The position numbers were made by a program, and so were the translations under genes. Of a stretch of DNA of 64,000 nt, positions 16,269-26,884 are shown piece by piece. Source of the DNA: Sphaerisporangium melleum (GTDB taxonomy: Bacteria > Actinomycetota > Actinomycetes > Streptosporangiales > Streptosporangiaceae); assembly GCF_014646695.1 (NCBI RefSeq), contig NZ_BMNT01000023.1, forward strand, positions 80,697 through 144,696, read 5' to 3'. How positions within the stretch are numbered: the stretch's first letter is position 1; every line of letters begins with the position of its first letter. A model generated the notes under the pieces. That model ran no database searches and had not been told where the DNA came from. It saw only the letters and a program-made list of their open reading frames with translations.

Positions 16269-19200
16269 GTGCCACGTAAGTCCCTTCCCAACTTCTTATC
16301 CCGGGCGTCCCGGCTGCGGCGCGTCGCGGCGGCGGGCGCAGGCCTCGCCGTCGTGGCGGTGCTGAGCCCGGCCGTGCCGGCGTCCGCGGAGCCAGGTCCC
16401 ACCTCTGGCTCCTCGACCCCGGCGACCGGGTCGACCAGCAAGTGGAAGGCGACCCCGCTGACCGCCGCCGGCCGCGTCCAGGGGGCCAAGTCCCCGAGCG
16501 GCAAGCTGGCCAAGAGCGACACATCGCTGTTCTCGGCGACATCGGCCACTCCCGTCAACGTGGTCGTGAAGCTCGACTACGACTCGCTGTCGGCCTACAA
16601 GGGCGGCGTCGACGGGATCAAGGGCACCAGCCCTTCGGTCACCGGCAAGAGCCTCGACGTCAACAGCGCGGCCGCCAAGCAGTACGAGAAGCACATCGCG
16701 GGCGTCGAGAACGCCTTCCTCGGCGAGCTCGGCAAGCGCGTCCCCGGCGCGAAGGCGGGGCAGCGGCTCCGCACCGTGTACGGCGGCGTCACGGTCAGGG
16801 TCCCGGCGAACAAGGCCGTGGAGCTGCTGAAGCTGCCGGGCGTCGCCGCCGTGCAGAAGGACGAGCTGCTGCAGCCGCTCACCGACGCGAGCCCCGACTT
16901 CATCGGCGCTCCCGCGATCTACAGCAAGCTGGGCGGCGCCCCCTCCTCCGGCAAGGGCGTGATCTTCGCCACCCTGGACTCGGGCATCTGGCCGGAGCAC
17001 CCGTCCTTCGCCGACCCGGGCAACCTGCCCGCTCCCCCGCCCACCAAGGACGGCACGCCGCGCGTGTGCGACTTCGGCGACAACCCGCTGACGCCCGCCG
17101 CCGACCCGTTCGTGTGCAACAACAAGGTGGTCGGCGGCGCGCCGTTCCTGGACACCTACAACGCGGTGTACGGCGGCGAGATGTACCCCGACAGCGCCCG
17201 CGACTCCAACGGGCACGGCACGCACACCGCCTCCACCTCGGCGGGCGGCCCGGTGGCGAACGCCAACCCGCTCGGCATCGACCGCGGCCCGATCCACGGC
17301 ATCGCGCCCGCGGCGTCGGTGTCGGTGTACAAGGTCTGCGGCGCCGAGGGCTGCTTCTCCTCCGACTCGGCCGCCGCCGTCGGCCGGGCCGTGCTGGACG
17401 GCGTCCGGGTGATCAACTTCTCCATCTCCGGCGGCAGCGACCCCTACAGCGACCCGGTGGAGCTGGCCTTCCTGGACGCGTACGCGGCCGGGGTGTTCGT
17501 CTCGGCCTCGGCGGGCAACGCCGGGCCCGGCGCCGGCACGACCGACCACGCGAGCCCGTGGGTCACGACGGTCGCCGCCTCCACCCAGACCCGCACGTAC
17601 CGCTCGACCATCACGCTGAAGGGGACGGGCGGCGCGACCGCCACCATCTCCGGCGCCTCGATCACGGCGGGCGTGACCTCGGCGCTGCCGGTGGTGTCGG
17701 CCGCGGCCCCGCCGTACAGCGACCCGCTGTGCCTGAACCCGGCGCCGCCCGGGCTGTTCAGCGGCAAGATCGTCGCCTGCCAGCGCGGCCCTAACCGCGT
17801 CCTCAAGGGCTTCTCGGTCAGGCAGGGCGGCGCGGCGGGCATGATCCTGTACAACGCCACGCCGCTCGACGTGATGACCGACAACCACTGGCTCCCGACG
17901 GTCCACATCGATCAGCCCGAGAGCACGACCCTGCTGAACTTCCTGACCGCCAACCCGGGCGCCACCGCCTCGTTCACGCAGGGCGCCAAGGCGACCTGGC
18001 AGGGCGACGTGATCACCACGTTCTCCTCGCGCGGCCCGGCCGGCGACTTCCTCAAGCCGGACGTGACGGCGCCCGGCCTGCACATCCTGGCCGGAACCAC
18101 TCCGACGCCGGAGTCCCCGCTCGAAGGCCCGGCCGGGAACCTCTACCAGGTCATCGCGGGCACCTCGATGTCCTCGCCGCACGTCGCCGGGGCGGGCGCC
18201 CTGCTGTTCGCGCTGCACCCGGACTGGACACCGGGGCAGGTGAAGTCGGCGCTGGAGACCACGGCCAAGACCTCGGTCACCAAGGAGGACCGGGTCACCC
18301 CGGCCGACCCGTTCGACTACGGCGGCGGCCGCATCGACCTGACCAAGGCCGGCGACCCCGGGCTCACCGTGGACGAGACGGCGGCCCGCTACGCCGCCTC
18401 GGCGGCCGACCCGCTGAACCGCATCGACCTGAACGTCCCATCGGTGAACGCGCCGGTCATGCCGGGCCTGATCACCGCCAAGCGCACGTTCACCAACGTC
18501 AGCGGCAAGACGCTGGCCTACACCGCCTCGGGCAGCGCGCCGAGTGGCGCCAATGTCACCGTGCTGCCCCCGCTGTTCACGGTGAAGGCCGGCAAGAGCG
18601 TCGAGCTGACCATCGTGGTGACCGCGCCGGACCTGCCCGAGGGCCAGTACTTCGGCCAGGTGAACCTCAAGCAGGTCGGCGGCACCCGTGACCTGCACCT
18701 GCCGGTGGCGTTCTTCCGCAAGGAAGGCGCGGTGCCGATCGACCAGACCTGCGCGCCGAGCACGATCGCCCGCAACACCGGCGAGTCGACCTGCACGGTC
18801 ACGGTGGAGAACACCACGCTGAAGGACACCGAGGTCACCGCGCTGAGCACGCTCGACGCCAAGCTGCGGCTCAACAGCGTGACCGGCGCGACCAAGGTCG
18901 GCACGCAGATCGCGATCACCAAGGCCAAGCTGGCCGGGCGTCAGCCCGACAAGCCGGCCATCGCCCCGGGCTCCGGCCCGGCGGGCTACCTGCCGCTCGA
19001 CCTGTTCGGCATCACGCCGACCCCGATCGGCGACGAGGAGGCGGTCAACTTCACCGTGCCGGCCTTCACCTACGCCGGACGGACCTACAACCGCATCGGC
19101 GTGGTCTCCAACGGCTACTCCGTGCCGGGCGGCACCTCCGGGCAGGCGGACATCTCGTTCGAGCCGCAGAACCTGCCCGACCCGGCGCCGCCGAACAACG

Positions 19201-19658
19201 TGCTGGCCCCCTACTGGACCGACCTGAACGGCGAGGGGACGCCCGGCGTGTACGCCGGAACGCTCACCGACGGCGTCGACACCTGGATCGTCCTGGAGTG
19301 GCGGGTCAACCTGTACGGCACCTCGTCGCTGAAGGTGTTCCAGCAGTGGATCGGCGTGAACGGCGCCGAGGACATCACCTACTCCTACGACCCGGGCGCC
19401 CTGCCCGGCGACCCCGGCCCCTCCTACGGGCTGACCGTGGGCGCCGAGAACGCCGAGGGCTCGGCGGGCGCCCAGATCTCCGGGCCGCCGGTCCAGGACT
19501 ACCGGGTCACCAGCACGCCGGGCGCCCCCGGCGGCAAGCTGACCTACACCATGAAGGTCAAGGGCGTCACCAAGGGCACCGGCTCGGTCACGACCGCGAC
19601 CTCCACCCCCGAGGTGAAGGGCATCACCATCGAGGTGGACAAGATCACCGTGCAGTAG
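16269..19658 (+). CDS. Secreted S8 subtilisin-like serine protease
   Basis: 1129-residue secreted protease starting at GTG 16269, five bases after AGGAGG. The signal peptide ends near VPASAEP. An inhibitor-I9-type propeptide covers about residues 90-200. The catalytic Asp is in ATLDSGIWPEHPSF (about 235), the His in NGHGTHTAS (about 315) and the Ser in AGTSMSSPHVAGAGALL (about 635). A PA insert lies near 500-560. An Fn3-like domain (about 730-830) and a further C-terminal beta region (about 900-1129) follow. The layout matches large actinomycete and plant-type subtilases. It probably digests extracellular protein. Confidence 0.93.
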   Translation: MPRKSLPNFLSRASRLRRVAAAGAGLAVVAVLSPAVPASAEPGPTSGSSTPATGSTSKWKATPLTAAGRVQGAKSPSGKLAKSDTSLFSATSATPVNVVVKLDYDSLSAYKGGVDGIKGTSPSVTGKSLDVNSAAAKQYEKHIAGVENAFLGELGKRVPGAKAGQRLRTVYGGVTVRVPANKAVELLKLPGVAAVQKDELLQPLTDASPDFIGAPAIYSKLGGAPSSGKGVIFATLDSGIWPEHPSFADPGNLPAPPPTKDGTPRVCDFGDNPLTPAADPFVCNNKVVGGAPFLDTYNAVYGGEMYPDSARDSNGHGTHTASTSAGGPVANANPLGIDRGPIHGIAPAASVSVYKVCGAEGCFSSDSAAAVGRAVLDGVRVINFSISGGSDPYSDPVELAFLDAYAAGVFVSASAGNAGPGAGTTDHASPWVTTVAASTQTRTYRSTITLKGTGGATATISGASITAGVTSALPVVSAAAPPYSDPLCLNPAPPGLFSGKIVACQRGPNRVLKGFSVRQGGAAGMILYNATPLDVMTDNHWLPTVHIDQPESTTLLNFLTANPGATASFTQGAKATWQGDVITTFSSRGPAGDFLKPDVTAPGLHILAGTTPTPESPLEGPAGNLYQVIAGTSMSSPHVAGAGALLFALHPDWTPGQVKSALETTAKTSVTKEDRVTPADPFDYGGGRIDLTKAGDPGLTVDETAARYAASAADPLNRIDLNVPSVNAPVMPGLITAKRTFTNVSGKTLAYTASGSAPSGANVTVLPPLFTVKAGKSVELTIVVTAPDLPEGQYFGQVNLKQVGGTRDLHLPVAFFRKEGAVPIDQTCAPSTIARNTGESTCTVTVENTTLKDTEVTALSTLDAKLRLNSVTGATKVGTQIAITKAKLAGRQPDKPAIAPGSGPAGYLPLDLFGITPTPIGDEEAVNFTVPAFTYAGRTYNRIGVVSNGYSVPGGTSGQADISFEPQNLPDPAPPNNVLAPYWTDLNGEGTPGVYAGTLTDGVDTWIVLEWRVNLYGTSSLKVFQQWIGVNGAEDITYSYDPGALPGDPGPSYGLTVGAENAEGSAGAQISGPPVQDYRVTSTPGAPGGKLTYTMKVKGVTKGTGSVTTATSTPEVKGITIEVDKITVQ

Positions 19659-19690
19659 CCCGGGCGGTGCACACCGGGTGAGCATCAGGA

Positions 19691-19719
19691 GGGGTCCGGC
19701 GACGCGGTCGCCGGGCCCC
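19691..19719 (+). terminator. Terminator after subtilase
   Basis: A 13-bp stem with a three-base loop, GGGGTCCGGCGAC-gcg-GTCGCCGGGCCCC, starts 33 bp after the stop. Confidence 0.75.
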
Positions 19720-19782
19720 TTCGCCCGTTCACCGGCCACGCGACCGCCGGGAAGGTGCCGGGACCAGGGCGTGCAGGCGAAG

Positions 19783-19825
19783 GCCCGCCCTCCTCGCACG
19801 GGGCGGCGCGCGGAGGAGGGCGGGC
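19783..19825 (-). terminator. Terminator after LPMO gene
   Basis: A 13-bp perfect stem, GCCCGCCCTCCTC (19783-19795) with GAGGAGGGCGGGC (19813-19825), lies 24 bp beyond the LPMO stop on the minus strand. Confidence 0.75.
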
Positions 19826-19848
19826 GGTCCTGCGGCGGCGGGCGTCCG

Positions 19849-20520
19849 TCAGACGAAGTTGACGTCGCTGCAGAAGTAGTAGTTCTGGTCCGCGTGCGAG
19901 GCCTTCCAGATCGTGTAGACCACGTGCCGGCCGGTGCGGGACCCGCGCGAGATGTTGTTGATCATGTAGGTGTTGGACGGCGCGTACCTGCCGGTCTCGC
20001 GGACCAGCTCCAGATGGTTCCAGCCGAGCGGCGTGGTCAGGGCGTTGTAGCCCTGACGGGTGATGTAGACCTTGATGTAGTCCGCGCCATGGGAGGCCTG
20101 GTCGTTCAGGTTGATGTTGAACGTGCTGCCCAGGTTGGTCATCTTCCACGCGCCGGGCGTGTCCATGGAGCGGTAGCGGCCGTTCTCGGTCAGGCCGGCG
20201 CTGCAGAGCTGGCCGTTGGGGATGACCCCCTCGTGGTTGCCGTTCACGTTCTCGCGGTAGAGCCCGTTCCAGTTCCACATGGCGTTGACGTTGTCCTGCC
20301 ACGCCTGCCAGCACATCGGGTCCTGCTGCTGCATGGTGGGGTTCTGGAAGTCGTTGCCCCAGCGCTGCCAGCAGCCGTAGTTGCGGGAGGCGGGATCGAC
20401 GACCGACCCGTGCGCCGACGCGGTGCCGGTGAACGGGACGGAGGACAGCAGGACCGCGCACATCAGGATGGCCAGCGCACGAAGGGCGCGACGGGGTGAG
20501 CGGCGAATGTGATGGGACAT
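19849..20520 (-). CDS. AA10 lytic polysaccharide monooxygenase
   Basis: 223-residue copper enzyme that oxidatively cuts chitin or cellulose. The signal peptide ends ASA before His37, the mature N-terminal His of the copper brace (HGSVVDPASRNYGC). The second brace His is His144 in QASHGADY. The C-terminal YYFCSDVNF carries the axial Phe. It is a single-domain enzyme with no carbohydrate-binding module. ATG 20520 gives the correct signal peptide; the frame extends further upstream without support. It complements the CBM2 esterase and the secreted proteases in polymer breakdown. Confidence 0.93.
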   Translation of the reverse strand: MSHHIRRSPRRALRALAILMCAVLLSSVPFTGTASAHGSVVDPASRNYGCWQRWGNDFQNPTMQQQDPMCWQAWQDNVNAMWNWNGLYRENVNGNHEGVIPNGQLCSAGLTENGRYRSMDTPGAWKMTNLGSTFNINLNDQASHGADYIKVYITRQGYNALTTPLGWNHLELVRETGRYAPSNTYMINNISRGSRTGRHVVYTIWKASHADQNYYFCSDVNFV

Positions 20521-20766
20521 CGTGCGGTCTCCGTGTTCCGGTTGGGGGGATTCCGGTGAAGGGGAGCGCTCCCGCACACGGACGCTATCTGACTCCTCAC
20601 ATCCGCACAAACGACTCCGGTAAGTCAACAAGGGACTGACCAGCGAAGATCGCTATATTAGTTTGGCAACCAGCCGAAAGACGCGGCCTGGCGGCCGTTG
20701 GACCCGTTGAAAATTACACTGAACCGGTTCACGCGGCGGCGCCGGTGGCCGGGCTCGGCGCGGGGC

Positions 20767-22083
<1,317 letters not shown>

Positions 22084-22240
22084 TCACCGCGTCCGGGACG
22101 ACACCGGGCCCTCCACTCGACGCCGTCCTCGACCGCGGGCGAACCTCGCAACAACGACCAGGACGCATCATCCTCTTCGGCCGCGTCCGCCGCATCCCTC
22201 ACGTTCACAACTCTGCCCTCGCCGCGAGCCCGCACGGCCG

Positions 22241-22266
22241 CCCGCCGGTCCCGCGTGACCGGCGGG
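22241..22266 (-). terminator. Terminator after GNAT gene
   Basis: A 9-bp stem, CCCGCCGGT with ACCGGCGGG, and an eight-base loop lie just beyond the GNAT stop on the minus strand. Confidence 0.6.
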
Positions 22267-22274
22267 GCCGGAGG

Positions 22275-22766
22275 TCAGTCCCCGGCCGGGGTGAGCGGCT
22301 TGGCGAAGCAGCGGCTGCCCTCGTGGAAGCGGTAGTAGCCGAACTTGGCGCACGACTCGTAACCGCTGGAGATGTAGAGCTCGACCGCCTCGGGCTGCCG
22401 GGTGCCGGTCTCCAGCACCATGCGCAGCCGGCCGGCGGCGCGGGCGTCGTCCTCCAGCATGGCCAGGACGCGGCGGGCCAGGCCCCGGCGGCGCGCCTCC
22501 TCGACCACGTACATCCGCTTGAGTTCGGCGTCGCCCGGTGAGTACCCCTCGTCCGCGTCCTCCATCACCCGCCAGCCGCCGGTGGCCAGCGGAGTGCCGT
22601 TCTCGTCGTAGGCGATGAGATACAGGCCGTTCGGCGGCTCGAACATCATCGGGTCCAGCGGGGTGGCATCGCCGTCGCTCTCGTATCGCCTGGCGTATTC
22701 GCGCTGCACCTGATCGTTCAGCTTGATGGCGTCCGGGTGGTCGAACGAAACACGACGGATGTCCAC
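22275..22766 (-). CDS. GNAT-family N-acetyltransferase
   Basis: 163-residue acetyltransferase. GGWRVMEDADEGYSPGDAELKRMYV forms strands 3-4. The acetyl-CoA pyrophosphate loop follows as EEARRRGLARRVLAMLE (Q/RxxGxG/A pattern). VELYISSGYESCAKFGYY is the C-terminal motif. The start is GTG 22766, with AAAGGG a few bases upstream. The substrate is unknown. Confidence 0.87.
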   Translation of the reverse strand: MDIRRVSFDHPDAIKLNDQVQREYARRYESDGDATPLDPMMFEPPNGLYLIAYDENGTPLATGGWRVMEDADEGYSPGDAELKRMYVVEEARRRGLARRVLAMLEDDARAAGRLRMVLETGTRQPEAVELYISSGYESCAKFGYYRFHEGSRCFAKPLTPAGD

Positions 22767-22916
22767 ATCAGCCCTTTCTCCCCTGTTGACCGACTCGCGT
22801 GACCTTATCGCCCCCGCCCCGAGAGCGACGCCCGGGGCGGAGTGCGTCCATGCCGAACACGGGATGGGCCGGTCGCCGACGGCAGGAGGCTACATCGGGC
22901 CACCGACAGGATCGCG

Positions 22917-23585
22917 CTACAGCCGGGCGCGGGCCTGCTGGACCTGGCGCTGGATGCCGTGCGCGCCGGCCGCCTCGGCGATGGCGCCCGCCTCCTCGAT
23001 GAGCGCCACCGCGTCCCGGCGGCGGTCCTGCCCGGACGCCAGGTACGCCAGCCCGACGAGGTTGGCGGCGACACCGGGCAGAAAGCCGAGCTCCCTGCGC
23101 AGTCGCGTCGACTCCTCCAGCAGCTCGCGGGCCGCCTCCAGCCGCCCGGCCATGTGCTCGGCGAAGCCGAGGTGCCTCAGCGTGTAGGACAACGTCAGCG
23201 CGTCCCCGGTCTCGGCGGCGAGCGCGCGGGACCGTTCGAGCGGGCCGAGCGCGGCCTCGCCGTCGCCTCGTACCAGCTGGTGGAAGATGCCGATCCAGAG
23301 CAGCGCCTCGGCCTCGCCCCGCGCGTCGCCGAGCTTGCGGTACAACTCGGCCGCGCGCTCGAACAGGTCCAGCTCGGCCGGATCGGCCATCTCCCGCGCC
23401 TCCTGCGGCGCCGCCTCGCGCCGGTCGAGGAAGCGCGCGTGGACCAGCCGTCCGCGGGCCAGGGCGAGGCCGGCCTCCACGGCGTCCAGCTCGTCGTCGG
23501 CGGCGGCCAGGACGCTCGTGTCGCCGCCGAAAACGGCCCGCTCGTACAGCAGCCGTGCCCGCTCGATGCGGTCTTCCCCGCTCAT
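22917..23585 (-). CDS. Tetratricopeptide-repeat protein
   Basis: 222-residue all-helical protein. TPR-like units include AAELYRKLGDARGEAEALLW, RSRALAAETGDALTLSYTLR and LLEESTRLRRELGFLPGVAA. No enzymatic motif is seen. ATG 23585 is chosen as the first Met next to the conserved-looking part; an ATG ten codons earlier is possible. It follows the ABC-F gene on the same strand after an 87-bp gap. It is probably a protein-interaction module. Confidence 0.72.
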   Translation of the reverse strand: MSGEDRIERARLLYERAVFGGDTSVLAAADDELDAVEAGLALARGRLVHARFLDRREAAPQEAREMADPAELDLFERAAELYRKLGDARGEAEALLWIGIFHQLVRGDGEAALGPLERSRALAAETGDALTLSYTLRHLGFAEHMAGRLEAARELLEESTRLRRELGFLPGVAANLVGLAYLASGQDRRRDAVALIEEAGAIAEAAGAHGIQRQVQQARARL

Positions 23586-23672
23586 CCGCCCCGCCCCCAT
23601 CCGCGCTCCGATCACCGGCCTGCTCCGGCCCGGTGACGCCTACCGGTCACGCGGCCGGCCGCCGGGCGTCGA

Positions 23673-25454
23673 TCATGTCACCTGACCGAAGCCGCCAGTG
23701 TCGTCCCCGGCGCCACCAGGACGCAACAGGTGCAGGTGGCGGCCGCGCCAGCGCGCGCGCGACCACCGGTCGTGACTGGCCACCACGATGACGCCCGGTC
23801 CCGCGGCGCCGATGGCCTCCTCCAGTTCGTCCGACAGAGCGGGTGAGAGGTGGTTGGTGGGCTCGTCGAGCAGGAGAACCTCGGGCGGATCGGCCACCAG
23901 CAGCGCGAGGGCCAGCCTGCGGCGCTGGCCGACGGACAGCTCGCCCACCCGCAGTTCCATGTCCCGGCGGGCGATCAGCCCCAGCGAGCGCAGCGGCACG
24001 CTCTCGGCGCGCTCCGCGCCAAGAGTCAGCTCGTAGGTTTCCCGTACCGTGCGGTCGGGCCGGTCGAAGACGGTGTCCTGGGCCAGCAGGGCGACGGTCA
24101 GACCCGCCCCGCGCCGCACCTCGCCCTCCGCGTCCAGCCGCCCGGCCAGTACGGCCAGCAGCGTCGACTTGCCCGCCCCGTTCGGCCCGGTGACCAGCAG
24201 CCGCTCGCCGGGCAGCAGGTCGAGCCGGTCGATCGCGAGCCGCCCCGGCACCCGCACATCCCGCAACGAGAGCAGCGGCACATCGCCGGCCCGGCCATCC
24301 GGCGTGCCGGGGACGCGGCCCTCCCCCATGTCACGGACGGCTTCCTCCCGTTGGTCACGGGCGAGGTCCCTCCGCGCGTCACGGGCTGTGCCGTCCAGTA
24401 CGTCGAAGGCGCCCTCCTCCCAGGTGCCGGCGGCCAGAGCGGGGACGCGCAGACGCAGCGGGGGCGGTGGAGGCGGCACCTGCTCGCGCTCCAGGACGGC
24501 CAGCCGCCGGGCCGCGTCGCGCACCCGCCGGGAGATCTGGTTCTGCACGCGTCCCGCGGTGTGGCCGTACCCCATCTTCTCGTTGTCGCGCTTGAGCCCG
24601 TTCCGCGCCACCTGCCGCGCGGTCACCCCGACGGCCCGGCGCAGCTCCACGAGCTCCGCCTGCTCTTCGGCGTACCGCCGCTCCCAGCGCTCCCGCTCCG
24701 CCCGCTTCGCGGCGAGGTACGCGCTGTACCCGCCCCCGTACCGGACGGGCCCGCCCACCGCCGGGTCGAGATCGACCAGGTCGGTGCAGACGGCCTCCAG
24801 GAACGCCCGGTCGTGGCTCGCCACGACCACCACGCCGGTCATGCCGCGCAGTTCCTCCTCCAGGAACACCGCGGCGTCGTCGTCCAGATGGTTGGTGGGC
24901 TCGTCGAGCAGCAGCGCCGCAGGCCGCCTGATGAGCAGCGCCGCCAGGGCCAGCCGCCCGCGCTGCCCGCCCGACAGGGACGCGAGCGCGCGGGAGTGCG
25001 GCACGCCGCCGAGGCCCAGCCGGTCGAGGACGATCTTCGCACGCCGGTCGGCGTCCCAGGACCCGCGCTCCTGGGCCTGCTCCAGCCGCGCCCCGTACGC
25101 GCCGAGCAGGCCGGCGTCGTCCGGAGCGGCGGCGATCGCCTGGCTGAGCCGGTCGAGTTCGGCGAGGTCGGCACGCGCCTCGCGCAGGGCGTCGTCGAGC
25201 ACGCCGGCGATCGTGACCCGGCCGTCGAACGGCATCTCCTGGTGCAGGAAGCCGAGGTCGGCGGGACGGGTGACGGTGCCGGAGTCGGGCCGGTCCACTC
25301 CGGCCAGCAGGCGCAGCAGCGTGGACTTTCCCGCGCCGTTCTCGCCGATCAGCCCGATGCGGCGACCGGGAGCGGCGGTGAGGGTAACGCCGTCGAGCAC
25401 CCGGCGCGTGCCCAGCGTCCGGACGAGGTCGCGGGCGAGCAGGGCGTCACTCAC
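23673..25454 (-). CDS. ABC-F family ATPase (ribosome-acting, antibiotic-resistance-like)
   Basis: 593-residue soluble protein with two ATP-binding cassettes and no membrane domain. Walker A motifs are GENGAGKST and GPNGAGKST. Signature motifs are LSGGQRGRLALA and LSVGQRRRLALA. Walker B is LLLDEPTNHL in both. The interdomain linker (about 245-330) is long and charged and bears NGLKRDNEKMGYG, as in ABC-F proteins that enter the ribosomal E site and dislodge bound antibiotics. GTG 25454 is chosen because AGGAGGGT lies six bases before it. That site sits inside a 34-codon leader ORF, so induction by translational control is plausible. Confidence 0.9.
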   Translation of the reverse strand: MSDALLARDLVRTLGTRRVLDGVTLTAAPGRRIGLIGENGAGKSTLLRLLAGVDRPDSGTVTRPADLGFLHQEMPFDGRVTIAGVLDDALREARADLAELDRLSQAIAAAPDDAGLLGAYGARLEQAQERGSWDADRRAKIVLDRLGLGGVPHSRALASLSGGQRGRLALAALLIRRPAALLLDEPTNHLDDDAAVFLEEELRGMTGVVVVASHDRAFLEAVCTDLVDLDPAVGGPVRYGGGYSAYLAAKRAERERWERRYAEEQAELVELRRAVGVTARQVARNGLKRDNEKMGYGHTAGRVQNQISRRVRDAARRLAVLEREQVPPPPPPLRLRVPALAAGTWEEGAFDVLDGTARDARRDLARDQREEAVRDMGEGRVPGTPDGRAGDVPLLSLRDVRVPGRLAIDRLDLLPGERLLVTGPNGAGKSTLLAVLAGRLDAEGEVRRGAGLTVALLAQDTVFDRPDRTVRETYELTLGAERAESVPLRSLGLIARRDMELRVGELSVGQRRRLALALLVADPPEVLLLDEPTNHLSPALSDELEEAIGAAGPGVIVVASHDRWSRARWRGRHLHLLRPGGAGDDTGGFGQVT

Positions 25455-25551
25455 CGGCGGACCCTCCTGTCCAGAAAGGGACGGCGACCGGGCGCCTCCG
25501 CCGGTTGCCCGGATCAGGACAGGGTGCAGCGGATATGAACGTATTGGACAT
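25447..25551 (-). CDS. 34-residue leader ORF overlapping the ABC-F start
   Basis: ATG 25551 is preceded by GAGGT about six bases upstream. The ORF ends TGA at 25447, overlapping the ABC-F start by eight bases. The peptide begins MSNTFISAAPCPDPG, has the Arg run NRRRRPV in the middle and ends FWTGGSAGE. Its 3' part covers the ABC-F ribosome-binding site. Leader peptides upstream of ABC-F and other ribosome-resistance genes commonly act as stalling sensors, so this is a credible regulatory ORF. Stalling itself is inference. Confidence 0.5.
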   Translation of the reverse strand: MSNTFISAAPCPDPGNRRRRPVAVPFWTGGSAGE

Positions 25552-25806
25552 GCGGTGACCTCGTGGATGGTCCGGGCGCGCGACATGCCGCAGCCACGGG
25601 ACAGGGATCGGGGTACGACGACGGCGGCCACATCGGCGGCGGCCATGCCGCCGGGGCCTATCGACCTCCGGTGTCACCCGGAGATGTCGTCGTCACCTGC
25701 CACGTCTGGTCTCCTGACATCCGATCACAGCGCCCCCACCATAACAGCCACCGAACCACCGCCGGCAAGCCTCCGCACCCGCCCAGGCGCGCGAAGCACC
25801 CGCACC

Positions 25807-25842
25807 GATTACCTGCTGAGAGTAATCGCATAGTAACGTTAC
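25807..25842 (+). promoter_or_regulatory. Promoter/operator region with two palindromes
   Basis: GATTAC-N9-GTAATC (25807-25827) and the perfect palindrome GTAACGTTAC (25833-25842) lie immediately before ATG 25847. A -10-like TAACGT (25834-25839) is seven bases from the start, so transcription may be leaderless and repressible. Confidence 0.45.
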
Positions 25843-25846
25843 GCAC

Positions 25847-26758
25847 ATGCCTCTCCCCTGGCACGACGCCTTGAGAAACCTGATCACTTCCGATCCCGCC
25901 ATCACCCTCGCCCTACTACGCGCCGCCGCGGTCAAGGTGCCCGACGGCCTCCCGCTGGCGGCCGGGCCATACAGCGTGAGCGATCGGGTGTCCACTGACC
26001 TGTATCCCGACAACACGGTCAGGGTCGGCCCCGCGCACGACCGCGCCTGCACCGTCATCGTGGAGATCGAGCGCGAGCTGTCGGCCGGCAAGCTGGAGCA
26101 GTTCGCCATCAAGGCGGCCGCAGTGGCGCTGGAGACCCGCAAGGACGTCCAGGTGCTGGTGTTCACCCGCGCCTTGGACGCCGGCGTCTGGGACGAACCG
26201 GTCAACGTCCGCCGTGGCGCGTTGAGCTACGTGCTGACGCCGGTGATCTACGGCCGCAGAGATCTGCCACGGCTCACCGACCCGAAGCAGATCGCCGCCG
26301 ACCCGGCGAGCGGGGTGCTTAGCGTGTTCGGGCACGGCGACGATCCGAAGGTGGCCGAGGCGTTCGCGTCGGCCACCGATTTCTTCCCGGTGGAGCCGGG
26401 CGTTCCTTACACTGAGTGGGCATACGACTGCGGTCCGGCCCTGTTCCGAAGCATGCTGGAGGCAAAGATGGAAGTCACCGACTGGCCGGTCTCCACTCCG
26501 TTCGCCAAGCGGCACTATGGCCGCGGCCTGGCCGAAGGTGAGGCCAAGGGTAAGGCCGAGGGGGAGGCCAAGGGTAAGGCCAAGGGTAAGGCCGAGGGGG
26601 AGGCCAATGCCGTCCTCACCGTGCTCGCCACGCGGGGTGTTCCGGTCACCGATCGTCAGGCCGCGGCGATCCTGGCCTGCACCGACCTGGAGCAGTTGGA
26701 GAAGTGGCTGACCAAAGCCGTCACCGCCACCACCATCGACGACCTCGGCATCGAGTGA
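25847..26758 (+). CDS. Rpn/PD-(D/E)XK-nuclease-like hypothetical protein
   Basis: 303-residue protein. The N-terminal half has a possible restriction-nuclease-like core, with TDLYPDNTVRV giving an Asp and TVIVEIERELSAGK giving the ExE-x-K region. The second half contains a Glu/Lys/Gly/Ala repeat (GEAKGKA, about residues 227-250). It ends with VLATRGVPVTDRQAAAIL and DLEQLEKWLTKAV, a tail often seen on Rpn-type and transposase-like nuclease families. These proteins are multicopy in actinomycetes and may be selfish or recombination-promoting. The nuclease assignment is inferred from motif order. Confidence 0.55.
   Translation: MPLPWHDALRNLITSDPAITLALLRAAAVKVPDGLPLAAGPYSVSDRVSTDLYPDNTVRVGPAHDRACTVIVEIERELSAGKLEQFAIKAAAVALETRKDVQVLVFTRALDAGVWDEPVNVRRGALSYVLTPVIYGRRDLPRLTDPKQIAADPASGVLSVFGHGDDPKVAEAFASATDFFPVEPGVPYTEWAYDCGPALFRSMLEAKMEVTDWPVSTPFAKRHYGRGLAEGEAKGKAEGEAKGKAKGKAEGEANAVLTVLATRGVPVTDRQAAAILACTDLEQLEKWLTKAVTATTIDDLGIE
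26532..26608 (+). repeat. In-frame short tandem repeat (GEAKGKA)
   Basis: Copies of a 12/24-base unit, GAGGCCAAGGGTAAGGCC and GAGGGGGAGGCC variants, follow each other in frame and encode alternating GE and GK residues. Slippage could change the length without a frameshift. Confidence 0.7.
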
Positions 26759-26884
26759 CCCTCTCCTGAGCAAGCCGCGCACCTTCCTGGCCTGCCGCAT
26801 ATCGCCGTATCGGCGGCTCTGGGACAGGGACACGATGTGGACGGTCTGCCGCGGTGAGGGCTTGCGGGCTCTAGCATTTCGCGG

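Noticed and set aside
16296..19799. 1167-codon open frame antisense to the subtilase
   Set aside because: Composition is Gly/Arg/Asp-Val rich with no motif; the sense strand has a signal peptide and intact catalytic triad.
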